A stretch of DNA of 64,000 nt, from NCBI GenBank assembly GCA_004431415.1, contig QPMI01000169.1, forward strand, positions 124,001-188,000, in the 5' to 3' direction. This DNA is from Cyanophora paradoxa. Its lineage: Eukaryota > Glaucocystophyceae > Cyanophorales > Cyanophoraceae. Both the position numbers and the translations under genes were made by a program. Under the pieces are notes generated by a model that was not told where the DNA came from, did not search any database, and worked only from the letters and a program-made list of their open reading frames with translations. This document shows, piece after piece, positions 21,441 through 32,582 of this stretch (positions are counted from its first letter, which is position 1; the number at the start of each line of letters is the position of its first letter).

Positions 21441-22881
21441 TCACAGGTAGGCGCGGGCACGGCGGTAGCCATAGAAGGCGGCGGCGAGGGCGGCAAGGAC
21501 GGCCCCGCCCGCCACGAGGGCAATGGCCGGCCCCGCGAGGGCGGGGGCCGGCCGGCCGGGGCGGGGGCAGGCCCTGGGCGGCGCGGGCGGCGGCGGGGCG
21601 GCGCGGGTTGGAGCGGTAGGCGCGGGCGCCGAGGAGCTCGTGGAGGGGAAGGTGCGCATCTGCCAGGGGAGGGCGACGGCCCAGCGGCCCCGGGTGCGCC
21701 GGGGCGGCCCAAGGGGGCCCCCGGGGCGCGGCCCCAGCTCGACCTCGGCGACGATCGCCTGCGCGCCGGCGAGCGTCCGAGGGGCGGGGCGGGCGGGGCG
21801 CGCGGGGGCGGACGTCCTCGGGGCCTCGGGGAGGGCGGCGAGGGTGCGCCCGTCGCGGTCGGCGATGGCGGAGCGCCCGCCGAAGACGGTGCGGGCCTCC
21901 AGGGGGACCCCCACCACGGGGCTCACCCACTGCCCGCCCCCTCAGATCGCACCGGGCGCCGGCGCGCCGGGCAGGGCGCCGCGGCGCACGGGGCCGCTCT
22001 TGTTGACGGCGAGGCAGGGGACGCCGTAGGCCCGCGCGCTCTCCGCCGCCGCCCCCTCCATGAAGGCGCAGAACCAGCTGCGCGGCGGGGGCCTCGGATC
22101 GGGGCGAGCGCGGGGGGCGGCGGGGCCCGGGGCCGAGTGCGGGGCGCACGCGTCGGCGGAGGCGGAGAGGGGGAAGGGGGAGTCCATGCGCGGGGCGGAG
22201 AAGGGCGCGACGAGGAGGTCCGGCCACGCCTCGCCGATGCTCCGGCTCACGGGGGCGAGGAGGTTCTCGTAGCAGATGGCGACGGCCACGCGGCCCACGC
22301 GCGGGATCTCGATGCAGCGCCCGCAGTCGCCCCCCGTGAAGAAGTTGCTCTCCATGGACGCCGGCACCGACTTGTACACCTTGCCGACTGCGAGGCGCGC
22401 GCCGGAGTCTGCGCGGCGCGCGCCGGGCCGGGCCTGGGGAGAGGCTGGCGCGCGCACCGATTCTCTCGTCCGGCCCGACGAGCACCCAGACGTTCCGGAA
22501 GTCGTCGCCCTCGGCCACCAGCATCCCGGCGCCCACGTACGCACTGTGCTGCTTCGCGCAACGCCGCAAGAAATCCAGCGTCGCACTGGCCTCCCAGCTC
22601 TCTGCTTTCTCCCACATGCGCTCACTGAAAACGAAGCCCGAGAATGCGATTCTGCGCGGCGCCGACGGGTTAGCGCGTGTCACTGTGGCACCGTGGGCCT
22701 CTAGTCTCTAGATGTCTCCGAGCAGATGGAAGAAGGCTCACTCTGGGAAGCAGATGAGCTGCGCCCCCTGCCGAGCCGCCTTGTCAGCCAGCGCCGCGGC
22801 GCGCGAGAACAGCTGCGCCTGGCTCTCGTCGGCGGCGAGCTGCAGGTCGTTCAGCTGCACCGCGGCGACGCGGAGCTTCAT
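21441..22881 (-). CDS. Carbon-nitrogen hydrolase (nitrilase superfamily) with C-terminal membrane anchor
   Basis: This enzyme family hydrolyses amides or nitriles through a Glu-Lys-Cys triad. Start MKLRVAAVQLNDLQLAADES at 22881 is a typical family N-terminus. The catalytic Glu is at QLICFPE and is completed across an intron; a phase-consistent join gives IAFSGFVFSERMWEKAESWE. The Lys is at GKVYKSVPASMESNFFTGGD and the nucleophile at VAVAICYENLLAPVSRSIGE. SWFCAFMEGAAAESARAYGV and PVVGVPLEARTVFGGRSAIA follow. An unusual feature is a final hydrophobic helix (LAGPAIALVAGGAVLAALAA) followed by a short basic tail (FYGYRRARAYL), so the protein is probably tail-anchored with the catalytic domain in the cytosol. 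The substrate cannot be read from sequence. It is head-to-head with the RING gene (252-base gap). Confidence 0.82.
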
Positions 22882-23133
22882 GTCGGCTGGCGAGAGATCG
22901 AGGAGCGTGTTACATCGGAGTCTCGGCACTGGCACGTCGTCAGTGAGCCGATGTGAGCGTCGGTTAGTGTCGCTGAGCGCCGGTGAGCGTCGCTGAGCGA
23001 GCCAGGCGGGGTACGCCAGACTCAGACGAACTTCAGTTTGGCCAGAGAGCTCACTCCGGCGCTCGCTTAGCTTAGCTATCGAGCTTAGCTAGGGAAGCGG
23101 TCAAGGAGCCCCCAGCAGGACAGGAGCGGCCGG
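22882..23133. promoter_or_regulatory. Divergent promoter interval (hydrolase / RING protein)
   Basis: This 252-base gap between divergent start codons contains a local array of GTGAGCGTCG(C/G)T(T/G)AG-type words (about 22948-23000) and AGCTTAGCTA-type repeats (about 23065-23090). These could be regulatory but no known motif was recognised. Confidence 0.4.
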
Positions 23134-25093
23134 ATGAGCGCAAAAGAGCAAAGAGCGGAACAGCTCCGGCAGCAACGGGAGCGCTGGATGAGGCAGCGAG
23201 CGCAAGAAGAAGACCGTGGGGCCCATGCGCCGCCAGCGCAGGCGCCTGCAGCGGAGAAGCAGCCGCGGGGCCCGACGCCTCCGCGGGGCCCGCAGCAGCC
23301 GCCACAGCAGCAATACTATGCGCCTCCCTCGCAGCAGCACTACGCGCCAGCGGGCGGTGGGTATTACGCGCCTCCGCAGCACGTCGCGGCCCCTCAGTAC
23401 GCAGCGCCGCCACCGTACGCGGCGCCATACAACGGCTTGCCGCCCATACCCAACGGGTCCCGTACCGCACCCTCGCCGCCGCCTGCGGCTCAGTACGCTG
23501 CGGCACCGGCGGGAGGCTACGGGAGAGCGGCGCCCGCGCCGCCTGCGCCGTATTACCCGGAGCTCTCCGCGAGCCAAGTCAACGCCCTGCCCGAGCAGGT
23601 CCGCTGCTTGAGCTTGGCGCCGAGATGCGCAAGCGACCCTGACTTGCGGACGCCGCAGCTGCTGGACAGGCTGACGGAGCGGCTGACGAACCGGCTGCGC
23701 ATCGAGCTGAAGGAGGAGCTGCGGCGGGAGACGCAGCCGTACGACGCGAACACGGAGCAGGCGGCCGCGCGCATCGAGCGGTGCGCCGGGCGGCGCCGCG
23801 CGCGGGCGGGGCGCCCACGATGCGGCGCAGGCACCTCGCGGCGGACGTGGAGGCGCAGACGTGCCCCATCTGCTACGACCTCATGGTCCCCCCCGCCAAG
23901 TCCCCCATCATCCTCTTCCCCTGCGGGCACAGCTTCTGGCGCGGCCCCGAACCGCAGCCCGCCCTTGCCCCGCGCGTGCTGAGCGCCCTCGCAGCGAGCA
24001 GTGCGTGACGAACCACACGCAGACGCACCAGCGGGACAAGTGCCCCGTGTGCCGCACGAAGGTCGGGCCCGGCCCGCCCCCGGACCGGCGGCCGTCGGCG
24101 AGCTAACGCGGCCGGCGGGCAGATCGCGTCGCAGGCGCAGAACGTCGTGCTGCGGCAGCTCATCCAGAAGTACGTCGCCAAGCGCCAGCAGATCGAGGGC
24201 GGGCGGGTCCGCCGCCCCTCTCCCCAGCCGCGGCCTGCCCCTGCCCCCTCCGAGGGCGCCGGCAGGAGGCGCCGGGGGCGGCGGCCGGGCCGTCGAGGGT
24301 GGCGGCGGCGCCGCAGGCGCCCGGCGGGGACGACCCGCGAGATAGGTGCGGGGAAAGGCCGGCGGGCGCCCCGCCCCGCGAGCGGCTAACGAAGACCGGG
24401 GCGGCAGCTACCTGCGGGACTACCAGTCGCTGGGGATGCGGTGCCGCATCCTTCGGAACGAGGTGGAGGAGACGGTGGACAAGATCGGGCAGATCAAGCA
24501 GGCGAGCGCCTCCTTGCCCTTCCCCTTCCCTCCAGCGCCCGCTGACAGGGGCGCAGAAGGGCTCGTCGGCGCGGCTGGTGCGGGAGCACCTCGCGCGCGA
24601 GGAGCGCCGCGCCTACGAGGCCGTCCAGCGGGTCCCCGCCCCGCCCCGCCCCGCCCGCCCCGCCCCGCCCGCCCCGCCCCCGCCCGCCCCCGGACCCGCC
24701 CGGGCGAGCCCCTCCCCGCAGGCGACGGCCGAGTGGGAGGTCGTCAAGGGGCAGCTGGCCGAGCAGGAGGCCAAGGTACCCCCCCCCTCCCCCTCCCCCC
24801 CCCCACACCGTCCCCGTCCACTTGCCGCCCGCACACCGCGCCGCCTCTGACGGAGACCTCCCGGGGCGCACGAGCAGTGCGCGCAGGTCGACGCCAGCGT
24901 GAGCGAGGCCGAGGGCAAGATCGAGCTGCTGAAGGTGCGCCGTCCCTGCGGCCCGTTGGCGCGCGGCTGTGCCCTCTCCGAACCCCCGCGCGCCCAGAGC
25001 ACGCTGGCGCCGCTGGAGTCGGAGCGCGAGAAGGCGCGGCTCATCCTCCTCGAACTCGACCCCAGGATACGCCTCTCCGACTACGACGCGTAG
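23134..25093 (+). CDS. C3HC4 RING-finger protein with Pro/Tyr-rich N-terminus and coiled-coil tail
   Basis: A likely E3 ubiquitin ligase. Start MSAKEQRAEQLRQQRERWMR gives a charged helix. A Pro/Gln/Tyr-rich low-complexity region follows, with repeats such as YYAPPSQQHYAP, YYAPPQHVAAPQYAAPP and PYAAPYNGLPPIP. A helical segment follows (LTERLTNRLRIELKEELRRE). The RING finger at about 23861-24060 reads CPICYDLMVPPAKSPIILFP, CGHSFCEQCVTNHTQTHQRD and KCPVCRTK; the third Cys group is completed across an intron with a GC donor (TTCTG|GCGCGG). The C-terminal half is coiled coil (VVLRQLIQKYVAKRQQIEGG; LRDYQSLGMRCRILRNEVEE; TVDKIGQIKQ; ATAEWEVVKGQLAEQEAK) and ends LLELDPRIRLSDYDA with a stop at 25093. 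The Tyr-rich tract could mediate condensation or binding. Substrates are unknown. Confidence 0.8.
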
Positions 25094-25419
25094 CGCCGGC
25101 ACTCGCTATATCAACGGCCTGGCGAGCTGCAGGAAGGCGCGGGTAGCGGCTGGGGGAAAGGCAGGTCTGGGCCGCCTGCCAGGCGCGTGCCGCGCCGCCG
25201 CCTGCCAGCGCCTGGCCAGCGACGTCGGCGGGGGCACCAGGTGGCGGGGAAGACTCTGAGAGCCTATCCGAGAGGGGAGGAGGGGGTACGCGGGCTCCGC
25301 TCACCTAGCTCTAGACTCACCTAGCGGAATCAAGCGTTCGCGACGTCGTAACCTTCGATTGATTGCACAGCAACGTTCACAGCCTCTGATTCCACAGCGC
25401 GGATCCAGCTGCGGTCGCC
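25094..25419. other. Spacer between RING gene and EMC8/9 gene
   Basis: The genes on either side read in the same direction. The spacer contains CAGCGCCTGGCCAGCG-like repeats near 25190-25220 and CTAGCTCTAGACTCACCTAGCG near 25305-25325. No gene was recognised; it should carry the 3' UTR of one gene and the promoter of the next. Confidence 0.45.
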
Positions 25420-26221
25420 ATGGGTCCCGTGGTTCTCTCGGCCGACGCATACATCAAGGCGGTGCTGCATGCCGCGAAGAACTTCGCATGCGAAGTGAAT
25501 GGCGTGCTGCTCGGGACGGCGGAAGGCGACCGCCTGGTCGTCCGCGACGCGATGCCGCTCTTCCATAGCCACCTCGCGCTCGCCCCAATGCTCGAGGCTG
25601 CAATGATGCAGGTGTGCGACGCGCCGGGCCGTGTTGGCCACCACGGCCGACGCGCCTGCAGGTCGAGGAGTACTGCGCGGCGCAGCGGCCGGCGCTGCAG
25701 ATCCTCGGATATTACCATGCCAACGAGCGGTCTGATGACAGCGAGCTGAACTTGACCGCGCGCCGCATCGCGGACAAGATCCAATCCTACTTCTCCTCCG
25801 CCTGCCTGTTGCTGGTGCGAACTCGCGCCAGGCCTGTGCGTGTACGCTGATTCTTTGCAGCTAAACCCGAGCAAGCTGGACACGGACGACGGCTCGGCGT
25901 TTGAGGTGCGGCTTCTGCTGCAGGGCCCGAAGGCTCCCGCTCTTGGATGACGCCGCGGGGCAAGCAGGTCTTCCAGCGCGACGGGTCCTCCTGGAAGAAG
26001 CGCGGCCCGCCCGAGCTCGAGGACTCGAGTGCGGCGCGCAAGGCATGCAACTATATGCGCGCTGGCCTCGCCGGCTCGCTCGTCGATTTCGACGACCATC
26101 TCGACAACCCCACGAGGTGCCTCCCTTGCGTGTGCCCGCAAACGCTACTCGGCAAGCCTCACGATGCTGCAGCGACTGGTTGAATCCCGGGCTCCTCCAA
26201 TCGCTTGCGGCGCATGGCTGA
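25420..26221 (+). CDS. ER membrane protein complex subunit 8/9 (EMC8/EMC9)
   Basis: This subunit belongs to the EMC insertase, which places tail-anchored and multi-pass proteins in the ER membrane. The MPN-like fold is readable from MGPVVLSADAYIKAVLHAAK. It continues with CEVNGVLLGTAEGDRLVVRD, MPLFHSHLALAPMLEAAMMQ, VEEYCAAQRPALQILGYYHA and NERSDDSELNLTARRIADKI. The remaining exons join in phase: LNPSKLDTDDGSAFE, VFQRDGSSWKKRGPPELEDS, GSLVDFDDHLDNPTS and finally DWLNPGLLQSLAAHG, with a TGA at 26219-26221. The closing HLD...DWxNP motif is diagnostic of EMC8/9. The zinc ligands of active JAMM proteases are absent, as is usual for EMC8/9. Introns are GT-AG. Confidence 0.9.
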
Positions 26222-27010
26222 GGGCTTCCCCGGATATTAACCGATCCGATGATTCAACGGATCGCGCCCTCTCCGCCCCGGCCAACAGGCTCAGCTACTG
26301 CGCAGCGCTAGCACGCAGACTGAGCACTGACTCTCCAGCTAGCATCCATCCCAGGCGTCCCTGGGCCCTGGCGCGGCGCCGGCCCCTCGGCGATTTGCCC
26401 ATGCCGCAGAGCCGTAGGCTGCGGATGTGTATGGATTCAGTTTCATGCGTTTGGTTCGATGCCATGCGGAATATCCGATCATGGGATGCTGCGGCCGCGT
26501 TGGCCCAGTACGAGTGGGAGCGCGCGCCGCGGCGCGGTGCACGTGCGTGGCCTAGCATGCGCACTGCGGCAGCTGATCATGATGAGGACTCAGTGAGGAG
26601 CGCCAGCTAGCAGCGTACTACGGTATGCGCGCGCATGCCGCAGGCGCCGTGGCGCATTGCAATTGCGCTGCTAGCGCTAGCGCCGCGCGCGCGCAGCCTG
26701 GCATGCGCAGCTGGATCATCATGCCATGATGGCTTCGCGCAATCCGCCGTGCAGCAGTACGCGTACTACGGCCGCCTAGTACGGCGTACGCGCGTCGCGC
26801 GCACGGCCGGCGATCGAAGCAAGGAGCCAGCGTACCGAGCACGACATTTCGGAGGCTTTCGACCTTGGGGCTCCGCGGCCGATTTATTTAGAATTTTTCG
26901 AGTTCGTGCGTACCCCGGCTAAGCACTTACGCCCGGGAGCTGCTTAGAGTTGCGATGAGGCACAGCTAGCCAGTTTCAGCACATTGGCAGCGGTTGTTTG
27001 TGCCGATCAG
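26222..27010. other. Spacer upstream of the K+ channel gene
   Basis: About 790 bases with no recognised gene. It is rich in self-complementary words: GCTAGCGCTAGC at 26670-26681, GCGCGCGCGC near 26684-26693, GCATGCGC repeats near 26555 and 26625-26705, and CATGATGATCC variants. An AT-richer patch (GATTTATTTAGAATTTTTCGAG, near 26880) may be promoter or 5' UTR of the channel gene. Confidence 0.5.
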
Positions 27011-30000
27011 ATGCCCGAGCCGGAGCCCCCGACGCCCACCCGGCAGGATGCTCGGAGGGGCTCGGGCGCCGGCGGCCTGGGCAACATGGCAAACGGCCTT
27101 CTGCGCGGTAGGAAGTCCAGCGGAGACAAAGATGAGGTCGCCCGGCGCAAAGGAAGTGAAGGTGTGTCCGGAAGCTCCGGACTGTCTCCGAGTCCGGCGT
27201 ATGAAAGCTGCAGCGGCGCTGAGCGGCGGTTATGTACCAGTACGATCGAGAACTTTCTCTAACTGCTGGGGACTGCGCAGATTTGGAGTCCAGCGTCAGC
27301 GTCGCTCCGGGTCTGAGCCCAGCTGGAGGCGATGATGACCGGTGCGGCGCTAGCTGTGCCATCCGCGCTCAGCTAAGACTGAGCCCCGCGCAGGAAACAA
27401 CGCTGGGAGCGCGTCCGTGACATGGCGTTCCCGAAGCGCTCGCACAACGCCCCGGCCACAGGAGCAGGTCACAGCAGCGACAAACCAGCGCTTCACAATG
27501 TGAGCTCTGCACTGAGTTCTTAAGCTCCCCACCGGGCCCGGCGCTTCAGGTATTGCTCGGACGCGCGGATTGACTCGTCCGCAGTTCTCCCTGCCGGTCT
27601 TGCTGCCGGATGGCAGATTCAGGCGTGTCTGGGATACGATCTTGATCGCAGCGCTTCTCTACAGCTTCATGACTGTGGTTCGTGCCCTGAGCACACGCGG
27701 ATAGGCTGACGGCTCGCTGACAAAGACCACTCCTCTTCGCAGCCGTATTACATCGCTTGGTGGGCGCCGCCGAACTACGTAAACGCCGAGCTACTATCCC
27801 GCTCACGCAGTTGCGCAGGGACACACAAGCTTCTGGGGGCCTAGACAAGTTCGAGATCTTCCTGGATGTGTTCTTCATCATGTTCGGGGTTTTTCTTTTC
27901 TCCCCCAGCGCAAGCCTCTCATTTTGTTGCAGAGATCTTATCTTGAACTTCCGAACTGCTCTGATGAAGGACCTGTCGAATGACCTCGAGACGGACGGCA
28001 AGACTATAGGTGCCGCTTTCGCGCCCGGACGGCGCTCAGCTCCGAGCCGACGTCGCCACGGACAGCTGTCACGTACTTGAAGGGCTGGTTCATCATCGAC
28101 CTGCTGTCGTGCGTGCCCTTCGACTCGATCACGGCCGCCGTCGGGGGCGACATCGCCGGGCTCACCTTCATCAAGGCGCCCGCCCCGCACGCTTCCCCCG
28201 CCCCCGCCTGGCGCGCCGGCTCAGCCCCCGCGGCAGGTGCCGCGCATGCTCCGGCTGCTCCGCCTCTTCCGCCTCATCCGCTTCATTATGGGGGGATCCC
28301 GCTCGAGGCGCGCCGGCCCTGCGCCGCCCCCGCGCCGGCGCGGCTGAGCCGCCCCGCAGCTTGATGGAGAAAATCCTCGAGTCGCTGCAGATCAGCACGG
28401 TGCTGCTGCGCATCGCGAAGGTGCGCCCCCGCGGGGCCGGGGCGGGGTGGGCGGGGCGCGGGGCGGGGCCTCAGGGGCGGGCGGCGCAGCTCTTCTTCTG
28501 GATCGCCCTGGTGGCGCACATCAACGCCTGCGTGATCTTCTTCGTGGCGCGCGCCGAGGGCTTCCCCCCAAACAGGTGCCGCGGCCCCCGCGCGGGAGGG
28601 GCGGGGCGGGCGGGGGCCGAGGGAGCGGGGGCGGGGCGGCAGCTGGGTGTACTCGCTGGACTCGGAGTTCGACCCGACGGCGCCGAGCTTCGACTCCTAC
28701 ATCATGGCCTTCTACTTCGTCTTCACCACCATGGGTCCGCCCGCGCCCGCCCCGTCGCCCCGCTGCGCCGCGCGCGCGGGGCGCCGACGGGGGCGGGGCG
28801 GGGCAGCGACGGTGGGGTTCGGGGACATCACGCCGGGGAACACGACCGAGCGCCTCATCGTCATCTTCATCGAGTTCTCGGGCTCCATCACCTACGGTCT
28901 GCCCCCGCCCCGCGCCCCGCCGCGCCCTCTCCGCCGCCGCCGTCGGCGACGCGCGCGGCAGGTTTCGTCGTCGGCGGCATCGGGCAGGTCGTCCAGCAGC
29001 TGAACCGCAACCAGACCAAGTACCAGCAGGAGATGGACGCCATCTGTGCGCCCCGGCCCCGCCCCGCCCCGGCGCCCGCCGGCAGGCAAGCGGGGGGAGA
29101 GGAGCTGACGGGGCGGGCAGCGGAGTACATGAGGTACCGGGACCTGCCGCGGGAGCTGCAGCAGCGGATCAAGGACTACTTCGAGTACATCATGACGAAG
29201 CAGCTGCTCTTCGACGAGAAGCTGATCCTCTCGAAGCTCTCCACCTCCCTTCGCACCGAGGTCTGCCTCTACCTCAACCGCGACATCATCGGTGCCGCCC
29301 CGCGCGCCCCGCCCCGCCCCCCTCTCCTCCGGCGCCCGGGGCCGATGCGGCGGGGCGGGTCGGGGCGCAGAGAAGACGCCGTTCTTCAAGGGGAAGGACT
29401 CGAACTTCGTGGCGGCGGTGGTGACGAGCCTGCGGCCGATGTCGGTGGCGCCGGGGGACTACATCTTCCGCTACGGGGAGACGGGGCGGGAGATGTACAT
29501 CCTCTCCCGAGGCCGCGTCGAGGTCGTCGGCCCCGAGAACAAGCGCTACAACGGTGCGCCCCGGCCCCCGTCCCCGCCCCGCCCCCCCCAGCCCCCGGCG
29601 GCGCCTCTGAGGCGGCGGCGGCGCAGTGCTGGAGGCGGGGAGCTACTTCGGGGAGGTGTCGCTGCTGCTGGGGGTGAAGCGGACGGCGAGCACGCGGGCG
29701 CTGGGCAACTGCGACCTCTTCGCGCTGACCAAGGAGGACCTGGACCGCGCCACCGAGGACTACCCCCGGGAGAAGAAGAAGCTCGAGGACATCGCGCGCT
29801 CCCGCGTCGCCCAGCTCCAGGTCGACGACCGCAAGAAGGAGCTCGCCCCGCCCCCGCCCCCGCCCGCCCCCGAGGAGCCCGACGCCAACGGCGGCCCCAA
29901 GACGGGGCGCAGCAGCAAGTCGCGGCAGGCCTCCATGCGCCGCCGCCGCCGCGGGGACACCCTCGCCGCCGGCGACGCCGCCGCCCTCGCTGACGAGGTG

Positions 30001-30951
30001 CGGCGTCCCGCCATCACGGCCAGCCGCCGCCGCGCGGGGCGCTGAGCGGGGCGCAGGGGCACGCGACGACGGAGGCGGAGGAGCTGCACCCGCCGCAGCC
30101 GCCCTCGGGGCCTCCACGAGCCGGCGGAGCTTCCGGGCCGGCAAGGCCGTGCTCGCCAACATGTTCAAGAAGGTGGCGGGGGCGATCAAGCGGCCCGGGG
30201 AGCGGCCCGGCGAGGAGTTCGCGGCGGCCGTCGAGGGCGCCGTCGAGCGCGCCGTCCGCCTCGGGGCCCTCCCGCCCCGCCACCGCGACGCCGGCGACGA
30301 GGGCGACGAGGCCGGCCCCGCGCCCCGCCCCGCCGGCGCCGGCACGCACTCGCCGCCCCTCAGCGAGCGCCGCGGCGTCGCCCACGCCCTCCCGCTCCTG
30401 GAGCTCCCGGGCGCAGGGAGGGCGCGGCGCCGGCCGTCGTCCTCACCGTCACGGGGGCCTCCCAGCGCAGCTCCCGCCGCAGCAGCCGCGACTCGGCGCC
30501 GGGGCAGGAGGAGGGCGGCCCCGCCGCGCCCCGCCCAGGACGCCCCGGCGCCGAGCCGGAGCCGCCGGCGCCGCCCCCGGCGCCCGCCGTGTCGATGACC
30601 TCGGCCCAGCTGCCCCCCGAGTCGCCGGCGCCGCCCTCCGACTACGGCGGCAGCGTCGGAGGGAGCGGGGGCGGGGGCCCCTCCTTCTACGTCCCCCTCC
30701 ACGCGCCCGACGGCCCCGCGGCCTCCTCGGGGGACGAGCGGGCGTCCAGCCCCCAGCCGCCCTCCCGCGAGCCCGACCTCTCCGCCCTCGCGCACCCCAC
30801 CCCCACGCGGAACTACCCCGTCCCCGGCTCGGTGCCCCCTCCACTGAACCCCCTCCAAAAGCTCCAGTCCGAGTCCGAGGACGACCGCACCCGGCCCCGG
30901 CCTAGCATCGTGCTGCCCCCTATAGGCGTTCCCCCGCTAGCTATTGGCTGA
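27011..30951 (+). CDS. Voltage-gated K+ channel with cyclic-nucleotide-binding domain (EAG/HCN/CNG superfamily)
   Basis: A six-helix plasma-membrane cation channel. MPEPEPPTPTRQDARRGSGA is the start. S1 is GRFRRVWDTILIAALLYSFM, followed after an intron by PYYIAWWAPPNYVNAE. S2-S3 is FEIFLDVFFI joined in phase to IDLILNFRTALMKDLSNDLE, then TYLKGWFIIDLLSCVPFDSI. The S4-like segment MLRLLRLFRLIRFI has Arg every third residue. S5 is LFFWIALVAHINACVIFFVA. The pore is YIMAFYFVFTTM joined to ATVGFGDITPGNTTER (filter near 28805-28829), predicting K+ selectivity. S6 is IVIFIEFSGSITYGFVVGGI. The C-linker precedes a cNMP-binding domain (about 29390-29760) with YIFRYGETGREMYILSRGRV and YFGEVSLLLGVKRTAS, keeping the FGE and RTA phosphate-cassette residues. 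A long Pro/Ser/Arg-rich tail ends at 30951. Gating direction cannot be told by eye. Confidence 0.88.
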
Positions 30952-31508
30952 CCCAGCGCCCCCTGCTAGCCAGTAGGCGCGCACCGTCTTTTTTGGATGC
31001 GGGTTCTATTTGGCAGCACTTCGACTGCCTGCACTGGTTTTCCCCTTCTTTCGTTAGGAGAGAACACCTATTTCTGCAAACAGTGTGAAGTATGTATTTA
31101 TGATTTTATGATGTGCGAATCATTGAATCTCGAAGCTGAGAGCTTGCTTAGTAGCCCCTGTACTGTCGACGTCTGGACATGTGGCGAACTCGATCGAGGT
31201 CACAGCCGACGCCCGAAGGCGCAGCAGGCGCCGGCCGCGCCGGCGCCATGCACCGTGGCACGGCGCCGGCCGCCGCGCGTCGTCCGGCCGCGCACGCGAG
31301 GCATTTGCGCATGCAGCTGCAGCCGCGCGCAGCTGCAGGTCTAGCGCTAGCCGCTCAGCGGCGTCAGCGCTTGCCGCAGTGCACGCGGGTACGCGAATTG
31401 GTCGTGCGCTGATCGGACTCAGGGAGCCGCAGCGCGCCGGCGACCCAGCGAAGCAGATTCGGCTACCCGAATCCTCTATCACAGTATCGAAAGAAGAGGA
31501 ATTGCAAG
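30952..31508. other. Spacer between channel and PGP synthase genes
   Basis: No gene was recognised. The first 200 bases are AT-rich for this genome (TATTTATGATTTTATGATG near 31094) and probably hold the channel 3' UTR. Palindrome CTAGCGCTAG lies at 31341-31350, with AGCTGCAGCC/GCAGCTGCAG words around 31310-31340. Confidence 0.5.
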
Positions 31509-32531
31509 ATGCTGGCTTTCTCGCCCGTGACCTGCTTGCCCGAGTTGAGGGCGCGGCAAGGGCCGATCCAACTCCCACAGGCGACGAGAGCCAGCGTCGT
31601 GCGCGCGTGCGCGGTATGCAGAGAAGCGCAACAGCTATTGAAACCTGCGCGGAGCTTCAGCGCTAGCGGACAGCCCGTCCAGCGATTGCGCGGTCAGCCA
31701 GCTCTCCGGTGGACGCTCGCGCGAGGAGTCTTCTGCCGACCCGCGATCACATGCAGCTCGGAACCTGATGCCGCGAGCGGTCCCAGCGCGCCGCCAGCTG
31801 CAGGCGCGAGCGTGGAGGAAGAGAGCACCGTCCCGCAGTCGCCACCCTCCGCGCAGCCGGCGCCGGGGCGAGCGTGGAGCTGGGATTGGGTCAAAGGCAA
31901 CATTCCGATGCAACTGACGTTGGCGCGCGTCGCGGCGATTCCCCTGTTCATCGTCGTGCGGTACATGCCCATCGGCTGGAGCGCCCAGCTGAGCGCCCTC
32001 GTTTTCGTGGCCGCGTGTGTGACGGACTACGTGGACGGCTACCTGGCGCGGAAGCTGAACCAGTGCAGCCGTCTGGGGGCGTTCCTGGACCCCGTGGCGG
32101 ACAAGCTGATGGTGGCCGTGGCGCTCGTCGTGCTGGCGGCCTCCGTCGGCTCGCCGCTGGTCACGCTGCCGGCCTGCGTGATCATCTTCCGCGAGGTGCT
32201 CGTCAGCGCCGTCCGCGAGCTCTGCGCCGACCTCGGCAAGCGCGACGTCGTCGCCGTCTCCTGGGCCGGCAAGTGGAAGACCGCTTGCCAGGCCCGCCCC
32301 GCCCCGCCCCCCGCCCCGCCCGCCGCTGAACGAGCGGCGCGGCAGATGGTGGCGCTCTCGCTGCTGCTGTGGTGCCCGGACTGGCCGCGGCCGGCGCTGG
32401 CGGCGGGGGGCGTGCCGACGCTGCACGGCCTCGGGGTCGCCTTCCTCTACGCGGCGGCCGTCCTCACCGTCTACTCCATGTGGGGCTACCTCACCGCCGC
32501 CTGGCGCGAGCTCGCCGACGAGCTCCTCTAG
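31509..32531 (+). CDS. CDP-diacylglycerol-glycerol-3-phosphate 3-phosphatidyltransferase (PGP synthase), intact copy
   Basis: The enzyme makes phosphatidylglycerophosphate, the precursor of phosphatidylglycerol and cardiolipin, in plastid or mitochondrial membranes. The start at 31509 (MLAFSPVTCLPELRARQGPI) gives a Ser/Ala/Arg-rich presequence of about 130 residues. The mature part begins NIPMQLTLARVAAIPLFIVV. The CDP-alcohol phosphotransferase signature is complete: DYVDGYLARK, then LGAFLDPVADK, with all three catalytic Asp residues, Gly and Arg in the required spacing. Further membrane helices (LMVAVALVVLAA; VTLPACVIIFREVLVSAVRE) and GKRDVVAVSWAGKWKTACQ follow. One intron (about 32291-32345) has a GC donor and ends GGCGCGGCAG. 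The stop is TAG at 32529-32531. The stretch from 31825 is repeated in tandem downstream. A paralogue converges on it, with 51 bases between stops. Confidence 0.88.
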   Translation: MLAFSPVTCLPELRARQGPIQLPQATRASVVRACAVCREAQQLLKPARSFSASGQPVQRLRGQPALRWTLARGVFCRPAITCSSEPDAASGPSAPPAAGASVEEESTVPQSPPSAQPAPGRAWSWDWVKGNIPMQLTLARVAAIPLFIVVRYMPIGWSAQLSALVFVAACVTDYVDGYLARKLNQCSRLGAFLDPVADKLMVAVALVVLAASVGSPLVTLPACVIIFREVLVSAVRELCADLGKRDVVAVSWAGKWKTACQARPAPPPAPPAAERAARQMVALSLLLWCPDWPRPALAAGGVPTLHGLGVAFLYAAAVLTVYSMWGYLTAAWRELADELL

Positions 32532-32582
32532 CCGGCCCCCGTCCCCGCGCATGCGATCCCTTCTCTGCAACTCGACACGCCA

